Positions 8,777-18,855 of a DNA stretch of 64,000 nt are shown here, one piece after another (the first letter of the stretch is position 1; the number at the start of each line of letters is the position of its first letter). The DNA lies in assembly GCF_022179765.1 (NCBI RefSeq), contig NZ_BPRE01000009.1:168991-232990 (forward strand), in the 5' to 3' direction. The DNA comes from Methylorubrum suomiense. Its GTDB lineage: Bacteria; Pseudomonadota; Alphaproteobacteria; Rhizobiales; Beijerinckiaceae. Under the pieces are notes generated by a model. It did no database searches. It saw only the letters and a list, made by a program, of their open reading frames with translations, and had not been told where the DNA came from. A program made the position numbers and the translations under genes.

Positions 8777-9861
8777 TACTTTTCAACGTTTCGGATTTTC
8801 CGAAGTCGAGGCGTCGCGGCGGCCGGGCCGGTTGGCCCTCCCTCGCCGCGCTCGCGGGTCTCCTCTTCGCGCCGGGAACGCCGTGGGCGGCTCCGAAGGC
8901 GCCTGCCACGGTGCCGCCGAGCAAGGACGTTGCACCGAAGGTGAGCGGGCAGGGCCTAAATCGCGAATTGCCCTCGCCCTACAGCGTCAAATCCGACGGC
9001 GCGCAGCCCGCCAAAGCCGATCCCAATTCCGACGCGGCCTACGGCGCCTATCAGCGCGGACGCTACGTCACCGCCTTTCGCGAGGCGACGAAGCGGATCG
9101 AAGCAAATCCGAAAGATGCCCCGGCCATGACGCTGCTGGGCGAACTCTACAATCAGGGCCTCGGGATCAAGCAGGACCCGAAACGGGCGCTGGAATGGTA
9201 TCGCCTCGCCGCCGCGCAGGGCGAGGCGCACGCCATGGCCTCTCTCGGTCTGATGGCGATGGATGGGCGCGGCCAGCCCAAGGACATGAAGACCGGGTGC
9301 AGTTGGCTCGAGCAGGCGGCGCAGCGCGGCGAGCCGAGTGCCGCCTACAACCTCGCGCTGATCCAGATCGGCGATGCGAAGCCGGAGGAGCACATCAAGG
9401 CGGCGGCCAATTTCCGCAAGGCGGCGGAGGCCGAAATCCCGCCGGCGCAGCACGCACTCGGGGTGCTGTATCTGCAGGGTAAGGGTGTCCAGAAGGACAC
9501 GGTGCAGGCGGCGCAGTGGTTCCGGCGTGCCGCCGACAACGGCGATCTGGCCGGCGAGGTCGAGTTCGCGATCCGGCTGTTCCTCGGCGACGGCGTGACC
9601 AAGGACGAGGCGCGGGCCGGCCGTTACTTTCTGCACGCGGCCCGGCGGGGCAATGCCATCGCCCAGAACCGGATCGCCCGGCTTTACCTAGCCGGACGGG
9701 GCATGCCGAAGAACCTCGTCGAGGCGGCGGCGTGGAACCTCGCCGCCGCAGCTCAGGGCCGGCCGGACGAAGTCCTCGACCAGGGAACCGCGGGTCTCAA
9801 TCCCGAAGAGCGCAAGCGCGCCGAAGCATTGGCCGCGGAGCGCGCCAACCTCCAGCCTTGA
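8773..9861 (+). CDS. Exported Sel1-like repeat protein
   Basis: A 362-residue protein with a basic N-terminus and a hydrophobic stretch (residues 19-40) ending Ala-Ala, consistent with a signal peptide, followed by at least six tandem Sel1-like (TPR-type) repeats from about residue 95 to 340. Repeat cores such as GLGIKQDPKRALEWY and GKGVQKDTVQAAQWF show the GxGxxxDxxxAxxWx pattern. Sel1 proteins are solenoid scaffolds for protein-protein contacts, often in envelope processes or signalling. The partner is unknown. The ATG overlaps the stop of the ThiE-like gene by four bases. Confidence 0.8.
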   Translation: MILFNVSDFPKSRRRGGRAGWPSLAALAGLLFAPGTPWAAPKAPATVPPSKDVAPKVSGQGLNRELPSPYSVKSDGAQPAKADPNSDAAYGAYQRGRYVTAFREATKRIEANPKDAPAMTLLGELYNQGLGIKQDPKRALEWYRLAAAQGEAHAMASLGLMAMDGRGQPKDMKTGCSWLEQAAQRGEPSAAYNLALIQIGDAKPEEHIKAAANFRKAAEAEIPPAQHALGVLYLQGKGVQKDTVQAAQWFRRAADNGDLAGEVEFAIRLFLGDGVTKDEARAGRYFLHAARRGNAIAQNRIARLYLAGRGMPKNLVEAAAWNLAAAAQGRPDEVLDQGTAGLNPEERKRAEALAAERANLQP

Positions 9862-9889
9862 ACAAGACCGACTCCCGCCGCCGAATGGA

Positions 9890-10348
9890 TTAGTGATCCT
9901 CGGCGGTCGCGCCGGTGTCCGAAATGTCCGTCACGGAGGCCTTGTCCACCGGCGGTTCGGCGCTGGCGACCGATTTCGTCTCGAGCAGGGGCTGGAGGCG
10001 GGCAGCGAGTTGCTTGTCGAGATGCCGGGCATAGGCGCCCTTGAAGTAGCGCTCACCGGTGCCGCGCCCGTAGAGCTGGTCATGGGCGACCGCCATGCGC
10101 TGGACTTCCGGACGGCAGAGGAAGCCGATCACCCCGGCCGCCTCGTACCAGCGACCGTCGCGGGCCAGCCGCATCGCCTTCGGGTTCGACAGCACCGTCT
10201 CGGCAAAGCAGGCCGTGGCCGCGTCTTCGAGGGGGCTCAACACGACATGGGCCGTGCCGGGCACGCGCTCGCGCTGACGGGCGGGTCGCGCCTCCGCCGC
10301 GGAGGAGGCTAGAGCGACGGCAAGACCGCAGAGCAGCACGGCTTTCAT
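9890..10348 (-). CDS. Exported protein of unknown function
   Basis: A 152-residue protein with an N-terminal Lys, a hydrophobic core and an Ala-Glu-Ala-Arg boundary that looks like a signal peptide (residues 1-21). The mature part has two cysteines (in TACFAE and FLCRPE), a predicted helical middle and a polar tail. I recognise no family. The start at 10348 is chosen because it places the signal peptide at the N-terminus; an in-frame ATG at 10381 exists. It converges on the Sel1-repeat gene, and a 7-bp stem (CCGCCGA at 9878-9884 with TCGGCGG at 9900-9906) spans the junction. Confidence 0.65.
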   Translation of the reverse strand: MKAVLLCGLAVALASSAAEARPARQRERVPGTAHVVLSPLEDAATACFAETVLSNPKAMRLARDGRWYEAAGVIGFLCRPEVQRMAVAHDQLYGRGTGERYFKGAYARHLDKQLAARLQPLLETKSVASAEPPVDKASVTDISDTGATAEDH

Positions 10349-10480
10349 GGGGCGTCTCGAACCAGTGTCGAACACCCGCATTCTTTGCTGAACAAATCGT
10401 CAGATCTAGGGCGCTGAGCCGCACTTCATGACGCAGTGCGAGACAAAATCAGCCTGTCGCCCGGGCGCCACATGTGCCGT

Positions 10481-10876
10481 TCAGCCGCGGCGCACAGCAT
10501 TCCAGTTGCCGCTGCAGCTGATGAGCCCGCCACCAACGGTCTGCCACGTGCCCGAGCCGCTGCCGGCGGGGGTCAATCGACCGACCACCTGGGCGGAATC
10601 CTGGCCACGGGAGATCAACCCGCGGACCGCGCCGTTCTGTGAGACGCGCCCCTGGATATTGACTTCGCCCCCACCGTAGACCGCTTCGCCGCGCTGGATC
10701 TGAACGCCGTAGCGGTAGGCCCGATCGCAGGGACCGTCGCGCGTGACCACCTCGATGCTCCAGCGCCCGTCATAGCGGTGCGGTACCTGTACCTTGCGCT
10801 GGGCGGCATCGACCGGACCAGCCACCGTCACAGCGATGACGGCGGAAAGGCAAGTCGCGAGAATCGGCAGGCGCAT
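10481..10876 (-). CDS. Small exported protein of unknown function
   Basis: A 131-residue protein with a clear signal peptide (Met-Arg, hydrophobic residues 4-21, cleavage likely after Val-Asp-Ala-Ala). The mature domain is about 108 residues, beta-rich in appearance, with two cysteines (in GPCDRAY and ISCSGNW) that could form a disulfide. It contains a YDGRWSIEVVT segment and a WQTVGGGLISCSGNW ending, similar in feel to small periplasmic beta proteins of Rhizobiales, but no function can be assigned. An alternative start at 10900 would lengthen the N-region. It lies about 100 bases from the methylmalonyl-CoA mutase gene on the same strand. Confidence 0.65.
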   Translation of the reverse strand: MRLPILATCLSAVIAVTVAGPVDAAQRKVQVPHRYDGRWSIEVVTRDGPCDRAYRYGVQIQRGEAVYGGGEVNIQGRVSQNGAVRGLISRGQDSAQVVGRLTPAGSGSGTWQTVGGGLISCSGNWNAVRRG

Positions 10877-10978
10877 GGCGTCGGGTCCGGCTGTCCACAT
10901 ACGGCAGGATCGCCCTGCACCCGGCCGAACATTGGTTCAATGCCGGGAGAGTCAAGGCGTGTCCGACTGGCGCCCGGG

Positions 10979-12799
10979 TCAGCCCTTCGCCCGAATCCCC
11001 GCCTCGGTCAGGAGGGCGAGCAGATCGCATCCCGCGAACAGGAAACCATCGACCCCCGCTTCGCGCAGGCTCGCTTCATCCGCGGGCTTCCCGGCGAGGT
11101 AGAGCGTACCGCAGCCCGCCGCCTTCAGGGCTCGAGCCGCCGGGACGGCCTCGGTCTCGTAGAGCTTGTCCGATGAACAGAGACAGGCGAGCCGTGCGCC
11201 GGACGCCTTGAAGGCGTCCGTGAGAGCGGCGACATCGGAGAAGCCATCGTTGCCGAGCGCCTCGATCCCGCCCGCAGCGAAGGCGTTGGCCGCGAAGGTC
11301 GAGCGGGCATTGTGAATGGCGACCGGCCCGAGATTGGCCAGGAACACGACAGGGCGCTGGCCGCCTTGCGCCAGGATTGCGTCGGAGGCGTCGCGCAGGG
11401 CTTCGTAGGGCTCGGCGACGCGCAGGGAGGGAAGGGCACCGGCCGGTCGCGCTTCCGCCTCGCGCGGCGCCACGTCGAGCACCGCCACCGGCTTTTCGGC
11501 GAGAGAGGGGAACTCGCTGGCGCCGGTCAGCGGCTGCTTGCGGGTCGCGACCGCACGCTCGCGCGCCGTTCGCACGCCTTCTATCCGGCCGGCGAGGGCG
11601 CCGGAGGCGAGGCTCCGGGCGAGCCCGCCCTCCCGCTCGATCTCCTGGAAGGCCGCCCAGGCCTTTTCGGTCAATTCGGCGGTCAGCGCCTCGAACCCCC
11701 CAGCGCCCGCGGCCGGATCAGACACCTTGGCGAGGTTCGATTCCTCCAGGAGCACGATCTGGCTGTTGCGCACCACGCGGCGCGCGAAGGCATCGGGGAG
11801 GCCGAGTGCGAGGGTGTAGGGCAGGGCGGTGACCGAATCGGCGCCGCCGAGGCCCGCGGATGCCGAAGCCATGGCCGTGCGCAGGATGTTCACGAAGGGA
11901 TCGCGGCGCGTCATCATTCGCCACGCGGTCTCGGCCAGCACCCGCAGGGGCTTCGGCTCCAGCCCGCAGGCTTCCTCGACCCGTGCCCAGAGGCGGCGGA
12001 TCGCCCGGAACTTGGCGATGGTCAGGAATTCGTCGGCATCCGCCACGAGCAGCACGGAGATCGCCTCCCGCGCCCGGTCCAGATCGTGTCCGCCCGCCTC
12101 GAGCGCGCGGAGATAAGCGACGGCCGTAGCGAGCACGGCGGCCAGTTCCTGCACTTCGCTGGCGCCGGCCTCGTGGTAGGGGCGGGCATCGGCCAGAGCC
12201 ACACGGCCGCGATAGGCGGAGAAATCGGTGAGCGCCTGAGAGAGCCGCGTTTCCCAGCCCTCGCTCACCCAGCCGGTCGCCGCCTGCCCGCCGAGCGGGT
12301 CGAGGCCGAGATCGATGTCGAGTTCGGCCGGATCGTCACCGCGCCGTTCGACCAGTTGCTTGAGCAGTGCCGCGACCTCGAAGCCGCGCCCGCCCGCGTC
12401 GATCCGCAGGGCGATGAGCGGCAGCATCACGCCGTTCAGCGCAGCCTCGAGCCCATCGGCATCGGTGAGGGCAAGGCCGAAGCCGCGGGCGGCGGGAGCC
12501 CCGGCCTCGACCAGAACCAGAGCGTCGGCGCCCCCCTCGAGATCCGTGAGCGCCTGGGCGGCGGCTTTTCCGGCGTCGGGATGATCGATGCGCTGCGCCA
12601 GACGCCAAGGTCCGGGGGCCCTGACCGGCTGGGCAACGGGGGCTGCCGGCTCGTAGAGCGGTTCGATGCGAAGGCCGTCCGCGGTCTTCGAGACGAGCCG
12701 CTTCTCGTAATCGCCACCCTTCAGCGCGGCATCGACCGCCTTGCGCCAACGCTCGCGGGTCGCGGGCTCGAACAACTCGGCAAGCGGACGATCTTCCAT
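10979..12799 (-). CDS. mcmB: Methylmalonyl-CoA mutase, beta (small) subunit
   Basis: A 606-residue homologue of the non-catalytic subunit of methylmalonyl-CoA mutase (MutA/McmB). With the catalytic B12-binding alpha subunit, which is not in this window, it interconverts methylmalonyl-CoA and succinyl-CoA; in Methylobacterium this closes the ethylmalonyl-CoA pathway for glyoxylate regeneration. The N-terminal TIM-barrel region (about 30-400) includes a WRMMTRRDPFVNILR segment and a long helix-rich middle. The C-terminal Rossmann-like half (about 440-600) lacks the DxHxxG cobalamin motif, as expected for the beta subunit. ATG at 12799 is chosen over an upstream in-frame start. The upp-type gene upstream is on the same strand with about 140 bases between. 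Confidence 0.9.
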   Translation of the reverse strand: MEDRPLAELFEPATRERWRKAVDAALKGGDYEKRLVSKTADGLRIEPLYEPAAPVAQPVRAPGPWRLAQRIDHPDAGKAAAQALTDLEGGADALVLVEAGAPAARGFGLALTDADGLEAALNGVMLPLIALRIDAGGRGFEVAALLKQLVERRGDDPAELDIDLGLDPLGGQAATGWVSEGWETRLSQALTDFSAYRGRVALADARPYHEAGASEVQELAAVLATAVAYLRALEAGGHDLDRAREAISVLLVADADEFLTIAKFRAIRRLWARVEEACGLEPKPLRVLAETAWRMMTRRDPFVNILRTAMASASAGLGGADSVTALPYTLALGLPDAFARRVVRNSQIVLLEESNLAKVSDPAAGAGGFEALTAELTEKAWAAFQEIEREGGLARSLASGALAGRIEGVRTARERAVATRKQPLTGASEFPSLAEKPVAVLDVAPREAEARPAGALPSLRVAEPYEALRDASDAILAQGGQRPVVFLANLGPVAIHNARSTFAANAFAAGGIEALGNDGFSDVAALTDAFKASGARLACLCSSDKLYETEAVPAARALKAAGCGTLYLAGKPADEASLREAGVDGFLFAGCDLLALLTEAGIRAKG

Positions 12800-12942
12800 C
12801 GTAAACCCTGGCGGTACGGCGATTCCGGCTCGCTCCTTGTAAGAGCGGCGGCTCGGCCGCAAGCCTTTGCACGGGCCACGGCGGAGCGACAACCGACTTT
12901 AGTCCGGGTGGAAGCGCAGGTACCGTTCAAAATCCTGAAGCG

Positions 12943-13794
12943 TCAGCCAAAAATAATCAGTCCCGCGAAACCGAGCGAGCCGACGATGATGCGCCACCAC
13001 GCGAACAGCCAGAAACCGTGGCGGGACACGTAGTCGAGCACGGTCCGCACCACGATCAGCGCCGAGACGAAGGCGGCCACAAACCCGATCACGATCAGGA
13101 CGGCGTCGTCGGAGGACAGGTTCTTGTAGTTGTCGAGAAGGTCCTTGGCGAAGGCGCCGGCCATCGTCGGCATGGCGAGGTAGAACGAGAATTCGGTGGC
13201 CGAGCGCTTGCTCGCACCCATCAGCATTGCGCCGACGATGGTGGCGCCCGAGCGCGAGACGCCGGGGATCATCGCGAGACACTGGAAGATGCCGATCTTG
13301 AGCGCCATCGGCAGGCTGAATTCGAACACGTCGGTCTTGCGCGGCGCCTCCACAGTATCGGTATGGCTCTCGTCGGCCGGGGTCGCCTTGGGTTCGCCGA
13401 CCATGTCGTCGATGACCAGCAGCACGAGGCCGCCCGCGACCAGCGTGGCGCAGATGATCCACGGGTTGAACAGGTAGGCCTTGATCAGTTTCGAGAAGAG
13501 GCCGCCGATGATCGCCGCCGGTAGGAAGGCGACCAGAACGGCTGCCACGAAGCGCCGGGCCTTCGGGTCGTTCGGAAGGCTGCGCGCGATGCCCCAGAGC
13601 TTGCCGAAATAGGCGTAGAGGATGGCCAGCACCGCACCGAGCTGGATCAGCACCTCGAAGGTGTTGTTCGGCGAGTGGAAGCCGATGAAGTGGCCGACCA
13701 ACAGCTGGTGACCGGTCGAGGACACCGGAATGAACTCGGTGGCTCCCTCCACCACGGCGAGCACGAGCGCCTTCGCGATCAGGACGAGATCCAT
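12943..13794 (-). CDS. uppP: Undecaprenyl-diphosphatase UppP (BacA)
   Basis: A 283-residue polytopic membrane enzyme that dephosphorylates undecaprenyl pyrophosphate so the lipid carrier can be reused for peptidoglycan and other surface polymers; its loss or overexpression changes bacitracin sensitivity. Both catalytic signatures are present: [16 protein letters not shown] near residue 17 and [16 protein letters not shown] near 180. About eight hydrophobic helices are visible. A polar Asp/Glu/Lys-rich insert at about 135-160 is a cytoplasmic loop. It is probably transcribed alone from the 256-base divergent region shared with the GST gene. Confidence 0.95.
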   Translation of the reverse strand: MDLVLIAKALVLAVVEGATEFIPVSSTGHQLLVGHFIGFHSPNNTFEVLIQLGAVLAILYAYFGKLWGIARSLPNDPKARRFVAAVLVAFLPAAIIGGLFSKLIKAYLFNPWIICATLVAGGLVLLVIDDMVGEPKATPADESHTDTVEAPRKTDVFEFSLPMALKIGIFQCLAMIPGVSRSGATIVGAMLMGASKRSATEFSFYLAMPTMAGAFAKDLLDNYKNLSSDDAVLIVIGFVAAFVSALIVVRTVLDYVSRHGFWLFAWWRIIVGSLGFAGLIIFG

Positions 13795-14050
13795 GGGTCT
13801 GCTGCTCCTCGCGCCGGCACGGCGCCCATTCCGCGCCGTGTGGGCGGGCGCGCGACACCGGGCAAGACGACGGCGGTGCGGCAGCTTTGGGGCGGCAGCG
13901 TTGACGCGCGGTTACCGAGATGCATCAAGCGTGTTAACGGGGCCGAAACGGACCGGACATAATCCTGGCTTGTCGGCCAGGGTCATGCTCGGCCGCAGCG
14001 AGTTGCCGAGCCGGCGGCTTCTTCACACGTCACGCTGAATCACGGCCTCA

Positions 14051-14743
14051 ATGGCGACCCTTCACCACGCTCCGTTCTGTCCGAATTCGCGGTTCATCCG
14101 TCTCGCGCTCACCGAGATGGGCATGGAACCGGTGCTCGTGGAGGAGCGGGCCTGGGAGCGACGCCGGGATTTCCTCATCGTCAACCCGGCGGGCACCACG
14201 CCGGTGCTGGTCGAGCAGACCGGGCTCGCGATCCCCGGGGCGGGGGTGATCGCCGAATATCTCGACGAGACACGGGGACTCGGCCTGAACGGACGGCGAC
14301 TCCTGCCCGACACCACCACCGCCCGCGTCGAGGTGCGCCGCCTCCTCGACTGGTTCCTCGTGAAGTTCAACGGGGAGGTGACCGAGTATCTCGTCACCGA
14401 GAAGATCGACAAACGCTTCATGCCGAGTTCGGAGGGTGGTGGTCCCCCGGACATGAACGCCATCCGCGCGGCGCGCACCAATGTGCGCTATCACCTCAAA
14501 TATATCGGCTACCTCATCGGCCAACGCCGTTGGCTGGCGGGCGACCACCTGACCTATGCGGATCTGGCGGCGGCGGCCCATCTTTCCTGCGTGGATTATC
14601 TCGGCGACGTGCCATGGGACGAGGACGAGATGGCGAAGGACTGGTACGCGCGGGTGAAGTCCCGCCCGTCCTTCCGTCCCCTCCTCGCCGACCGGGCACC
14701 GGGAATGCCGCCATCGGCCCATTACGCGAATCTGGATTTCTGA
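14051..14743 (+). CDS. Glutathione S-transferase family protein
   Basis: A 230-residue soluble GST. The N-terminal thioredoxin fold (residues 1-80) contains the HHAPFCPNSRFIRLAL start and the conserved TPVLVEQTGLAIPGAGVI glutathione-binding segment. The all-helical C-terminal domain (about 95-215) has the LTYADLAAAAHLSCVDYLGDV capping motif. The N-terminal active-site position is Ser/Cys-like (Phe-Cys-Pro-Asn-Ser). The substrate is unknown. In Rhizobiales this GST typically precedes queG and the epimerase, as here, and the downstream gene begins at or beside its stop codon. Confidence 0.88.
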   Translation: MATLHHAPFCPNSRFIRLALTEMGMEPVLVEERAWERRRDFLIVNPAGTTPVLVEQTGLAIPGAGVIAEYLDETRGLGLNGRRLLPDTTTARVEVRRLLDWFLVKFNGEVTEYLVTEKIDKRFMPSSEGGGPPDMNAIRAARTNVRYHLKYIGYLIGQRRWLAGDHLTYADLAAAAHLSCVDYLGDVPWDEDEMAKDWYARVKSRPSFRPLLADRAPGMPPSAHYANLDF

Positions 14744-15927
14744 AGCCCGAACGGACGGTCCTGACCGGTTCCGCCCTCCGTCAGGTCGTGGAGGAACGGG
14801 CCCGCAAACTCGGCTTCGATGCTGTGCGCGTCACCCGCCCCGATGCCGTCCCGCTGACCCGCGAGCGGCTGCCGGCTTGGCTGGCGGCCGAGCATCACGG
14901 CAGCATGGACTGGATGGAGGAGCGCGCCGGCCAGCGGGCCGATCCGTCCACCCTCTGGCCCGAGGTCCGCAGCGTCGTTATGCTCGGCATGAATGCCGGG
15001 CCGCAGACCGACCCGCTCGAGCTTCTGGCACGGAGGGATCGCGGCGCCATCGCGACCTACGCGCAGAGGCGCGACTACCACGATGTCATCAAGGGCAAGC
15101 TGAAGGAGCTCGGCGGCTTCCTCTCCGCGCGCTCGGGCAGGCCGGTGAAAGTCTTCTGCGACACGGCTCCGGTGATGGAGAAGCCGCTCGCCCAGGCCGC
15201 CGGTCTCGGCTGGCAGGGCAAGCACACGGTGCTGCTCTCGCGCCAGCACGGCAATTGGCTCATGCTCGGCGCGATCTTCGCGGCCGCCGATCTCCCGATC
15301 GACGCCCCCGAAAGCGACCATTGCGGCTCCTGCCGTCGCTGCCTCCAGGCTTGCCCGACCGCCGCCTTCCCGGCCCCGTATCAGCTCGATGCGCGGCGCT
15401 GCATCGCCTATCTCACCATCGAGCATGCGGGCCCGATCCCGGAGGAATTTCGCGAGAGCATCGGCAATCGCATCTTCGGCTGCGACGATTGCCTCGCGGT
15501 CTGTCCCTGGAACAAGTTCGCCGCAAAAGCGCGCGAGTCGCGCATGGCGGCCCGGTCCGATCTCGCCGCCCCTCCGCTGGCGGAGCTATCCCGGCTGGAC
15601 GAGGCCAGCTTCCGGTCCTTCTTCGCCGGCACGCCGGTCAAACGGACCGGTCGCGACCGCATGCTCCGCAACGTGCTCATCGCCATCGGCAATTCGGGGG
15701 ATGCCACCCTCGGCGAGGAGGCCGCGCGCTGTCTCGCCGACCCGGATCCGACCGTACGGGGCGCCGCCGTCTGGGCCTGTGGGCGTCTGTTCCCGGCCGT
15801 GCGGCTCGCGGCCCTCTACGCGGCCCATGGCCAGGACGAGGCGGATGCCCATGTGAGGGACGAATGGCGCGCCCTCTCGCTCACCCCTATTCAGGGGGCG
15901 CCCGCTTCGGAGACCTCGCCCGCATGA
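14740..15927 (+). CDS. queG: Epoxyqueuosine reductase QueG
   Basis: About 395 residues. QueG reduces epoxyqueuosine to queuosine at the wobble base of GUN-anticodon tRNAs, using cobalamin and two 4Fe-4S clusters. The two ferredoxin-type motifs are clear: CGSCRRCLQACPTAAF near residue 198 and CDDCLAVCPWNKF near 247, preceded by the QAAGLGWQGKHT segment. A HEAT-like region follows at the C-terminus (about 310-380). No ATG lies at the family start. CTG at 14740, CTG at 14761 or GTG at 14788 would work; family length favours the first two. Its stop overlaps the epimerase ATG (ATGA). Confidence 0.9.
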   Translation: MKPERTVLTGSALRQVVEERARKLGFDAVRVTRPDAVPLTRERLPAWLAAEHHGSMDWMEERAGQRADPSTLWPEVRSVVMLGMNAGPQTDPLELLARRDRGAIATYAQRRDYHDVIKGKLKELGGFLSARSGRPVKVFCDTAPVMEKPLAQAAGLGWQGKHTVLLSRQHGNWLMLGAIFAAADLPIDAPESDHCGSCRRCLQACPTAAFPAPYQLDARRCIAYLTIEHAGPIPEEFRESIGNRIFGCDDCLAVCPWNKFAAKARESRMAARSDLAAPPLAELSRLDEASFRSFFAGTPVKRTGRDRMLRNVLIAIGNSGDATLGEEAARCLADPDPTVRGAAVWACGRLFPAVRLAALYAAHGQDEADAHVRDEWRALSLTPIQGAPASETSPA

Positions 15928-16799
15928 ACCTCTTCGTCTTCGGCTTCGGCTTCTCTGCCCGCCATTTCGCCGAATCCGAGCGGTCGCGTTTCACCACCGT
16001 CCGGGGAACGGTGACCGAGGCGGATCGCGCGCGAAAGCTCGCCGCCGAAACCGGGTTCACCCTGCGGGCCTTCGGCCCGGAAACGGACGATCCCGGCATC
16101 GCCGACGACCTGGCCGATACCGACATCCTTCTCGTCTCGGCTCCGCCCGGGCCCCACGGTGACACGGCGCTTTCTCGCTACCGGGCGGCCATCGCGGCCA
16201 GTCGGATCCGGTGGATCGGCTATCTGTCGACCATCGGGGTCTACGGCGATCAGGGGGGCGCCTGGATCGACGAGAGCACAATCGCCACCCCGAAAAGTGC
16301 CCGCTCCCGCGAGCGCCTCGCGGTCGAGGAGGCGTGGTTGGCGCTCGGGGCCGAGACCGGCAAGGCGGTGCAGGTGTTCCGTCTCTCGGGCATCTACGGA
16401 CCCGGTCGGAATCCCATCGTGAAGCTGCGCGAGGGCCGCACCCAGCGCATCGTCAAGCCGGGGCAGGTGTTCAACCGCATCCATGTCGCCGACATCGCCA
16501 CGACGCTGGCGGCCTCGATCGATCGACCGAGGGGCGGCGCGATCTACAACGTCACCGACGACGAGCCCGCGCCGCCTCAGACGGTGATCGAGCATGCCGC
16601 GGCTCTCACCGGACTGCCGCTCCCCCCCGCCGTCGATTTCGAGACGGCGGATCTGAGCCCGATGGCACGCAGCTTCTACGGCGAGAACAAGCGCGTCCGG
16701 AATGGCCTGATCCGCGGGGAGCTGGGCGTCACGCTCGCCTATCCGACCTACCGTGAGGGTCTGGCCGGTCTGGTCTCCGATGCCGAGCGCGGCCGCTGA
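15924..16799 (+). CDS. NAD(P)-dependent epimerase/dehydratase family protein
   Basis: A 291-residue extended/atypical SDR protein. The N-terminus has a short FGFGFSARHFA nucleotide loop and the middle has LSTIGVYGDQGG with the usual Ser-Thr-x-Gly-Val-Tyr-Gly signature. FRLSGIYGPGRNP and FNRIHVADIA motifs follow near residues 150 and 185. It lacks a textbook YxxxK, so catalysis may differ from classical SDRs. It is translationally coupled to queG by a four-base overlap. The family (YeeZ-like) has no firm substrate, so sugar-nucleotide activity should not be assumed. Confidence 0.8.
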   Translation: MNLFVFGFGFSARHFAESERSRFTTVRGTVTEADRARKLAAETGFTLRAFGPETDDPGIADDLADTDILLVSAPPGPHGDTALSRYRAAIAASRIRWIGYLSTIGVYGDQGGAWIDESTIATPKSARSRERLAVEEAWLALGAETGKAVQVFRLSGIYGPGRNPIVKLREGRTQRIVKPGQVFNRIHVADIATTLAASIDRPRGGAIYNVTDDEPAPPQTVIEHAAALTGLPLPPAVDFETADLSPMARSFYGENKRVRNGLIRGELGVTLAYPTYREGLAGLVSDAERGR

Positions 16800-16884
16800 A
16801 CCGGTAGCCGCCTGCACGCCTCGTTCTCGGCACTCCAACCGTCGTGGGACCTCCACCAGAACCCGTGCCCCTTCAACAGCCGCC

Positions 16885-18855
16885 TCAGATGAACTGGACG
16901 CCGAACTCGTCGCCGGTGTTCCACATGCGCTGGCAGGCGAGCGGCGCCTCACCGGTGCATTGAAGCGTGAAGCGCTCCGGCAGGCCGCCCCCCACGACCC
17001 TCAGCTTGGCGCCGGATTTCGAGCGGTTGAGCACCTCGCACTCGACGGTCCGCTCGCTGCCACCGCGCGGCGGCGTGTAACTGACATGGGCATGGGCGAG
17101 GACGCGCACTCGCACGTCGCCGCGCCTTTCTTCCAGATCGATGCTCCACGCATCGAGGTTACTGGTGAAGCTCTCGACGATCTCGGCGGTCGCCTGCATG
17201 TCGGCGTTGACCTGCCCGGTGGTCGCCCTCTGCTTCACGCTCGCCGAGGCGGTCTGGGCGATGAAGCCCTGTACGGTGTCGACGACGGAAGCGGTGGAAG
17301 CCATGGCCTGTCCGACTTCCCGTGACACCGCCTGCATTGCCGAGATTTCGCCGGTGATGCGCCCGGTCGCCGAGCGCGCCTGTTCGGCCAGGCTCTTCAC
17401 CTCGGTGGCGACGACGGCGAAGCCGCGGCCCGCGGCGCCCGCGCGGGCCGCCTCGATGGTGGCATTCAGGGCCAATAGGTTGATCTGCTCGGCGATGGAG
17501 GTGATCAGATCGACGACCCCGTTCATCGCGGAGGCCGCGTCGCCGAGCCGCTCGGACAGTTGTCCGGCCTCGACCATTCGGCTCTGAATCTCGCCGACCG
17601 CTTGGTTCGAGCGGTCCATCTGCTCGGCGATCTCGGACGAGGTGCGATGCATCTCCTCGGAGGCCGCAGCGACGTCGCGCACGCGCCCGAGGGTCTGTTC
17701 CGCCATGGCGATGGCGCTGGAGCGCACCAGCATGTTCTGCGTGATGTCGAAGGCGTATTTCACGACCTTGAACGGCCGACCCGCCGCATCGAGCACCGGG
17801 TTGTAGGACGCCTGGATCCAGACCTCTTTCCCGCCCTTGCCGATCCGCTGATAGACGGCCGAGCTGAACCGACCCTCGCGCAGGCTGTCCCAGAAGCCGG
17901 CATAGGACGGGCTTCGGGCATATTCCGCGGTGACGAACAGGCTGTGATGCCGACCCCGCACCTCGTCCAAGGTGTACCCCATCGCACCGAGAAAATTCTC
18001 GTTCGCGTCGAGGATGGTGCCATCCGTATCGAACTCGACGACGGCCTGTGACCGACGCGCCGCCTCGACCTGCCCCGCCATATCGGCGGCCACGAGCTTC
18101 GCCGACGTGACGTCGCTGGCGTATTTCACGACCTTGATCGGTTTGCCGGTCGGATCGAAGATCGGGTTGTAGCTCGCTTGAATCCACACGTCGCGGCCGT
18201 CCTTGCCGCGACGCCGGAATTCGCCGGCCTGATACTCGCCGCGCGACAACGCCTGCCAGAAATCACGGTAAGCCGGCGAGCTGGCCTCGCCCGGATCGAC
18301 GAACAAGCTGTGGTGGCGGCCTTCGACCTCCTCGAATTCGTAGCCGAGGGCATTGAGGAAATTCGGGTTGGCATGACGGATGGTGCCGTCCAAGTCGAAG
18401 TGGATCACCGCCTGCGACCGGTCGATGGCCGCGATCTGGCCGGCAGTTTCGGCGGCGGCGAGGCGCTCGGCGGTGACGTCGAGGGCGAACGTGACGATCT
18501 GCACCGGCTTGCCGCGGGCATCGAGCACAGGATTGTAGGAAGCGCGGATCCAGACTTCCCGCCCGTCCTTCGTGATCCGCCGATAGGCCGCCGCCTGAAA
18601 CGTGCCCGCTCGCAGAGACTCCCAGAAGGCCGCGTAGGCGGGCGTCGTGACCTCCTGCGGATCGACGAAGATCCTGTGGTGACGTCCGCGCACTTCCGCG
18701 AGGCCGTAGCCCATCAGGCCGAGAAAATTGTCGTTGGCGTCGAGGATCGTTCCGTCGAGGGCGAACGTGACGACAGCCTGGGAGCGGTTGAGGGCGTCGA
18801 GCTTGGCCGTCGCTTCGGACCGGCGGAGGGCAGCAAACATCGCGCGAACCTGCAT
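16885..18855 (-). CDS. Soluble PAS-PAS-PAS methyl-accepting protein with C-terminal PilZ domain
   Basis: About 656 residues with no membrane segment. Three tandem PAS modules (about 20-140, 145-260, 265-385) repeat the same layout: a [12 protein letters not shown] strand, an RGRHH(R/S)(L/I)FVD loop, and a C-terminal WI(Q/R)ASYNP PAC strand. A chemoreceptor signalling helix follows (about 390-560) with the hairpin-tip sequence [20 protein letters not shown]. The last about 100 residues fit a PilZ domain: ERRGDVRVR (RxxxR type), NRSKSG (N/DxSxxG type) and a terminal GDEFGVQF. PilZ domains bind c-di-GMP, so this receptor may combine PAS ligand or redox input with second-messenger sensing; this is inference. 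ATG at 18855 or 18840 is the likely start. Confidence 0.88.
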   Translation of the reverse strand: MQVRAMFAALRRSEATAKLDALNRSQAVVTFALDGTILDANDNFLGLMGYGLAEVRGRHHRIFVDPQEVTTPAYAAFWESLRAGTFQAAAYRRITKDGREVWIRASYNPVLDARGKPVQIVTFALDVTAERLAAAETAGQIAAIDRSQAVIHFDLDGTIRHANPNFLNALGYEFEEVEGRHHSLFVDPGEASSPAYRDFWQALSRGEYQAGEFRRRGKDGRDVWIQASYNPIFDPTGKPIKVVKYASDVTSAKLVAADMAGQVEAARRSQAVVEFDTDGTILDANENFLGAMGYTLDEVRGRHHSLFVTAEYARSPSYAGFWDSLREGRFSSAVYQRIGKGGKEVWIQASYNPVLDAAGRPFKVVKYAFDITQNMLVRSSAIAMAEQTLGRVRDVAAASEEMHRTSSEIAEQMDRSNQAVGEIQSRMVEAGQLSERLGDAASAMNGVVDLITSIAEQINLLALNATIEAARAGAAGRGFAVVATEVKSLAEQARSATGRITGEISAMQAVSREVGQAMASTASVVDTVQGFIAQTASASVKQRATTGQVNADMQATAEIVESFTSNLDAWSIDLEERRGDVRVRVLAHAHVSYTPPRGGSERTVECEVLNRSKSGAKLRVVGGGLPERFTLQCTGEAPLACQRMWNTGDEFGVQFI

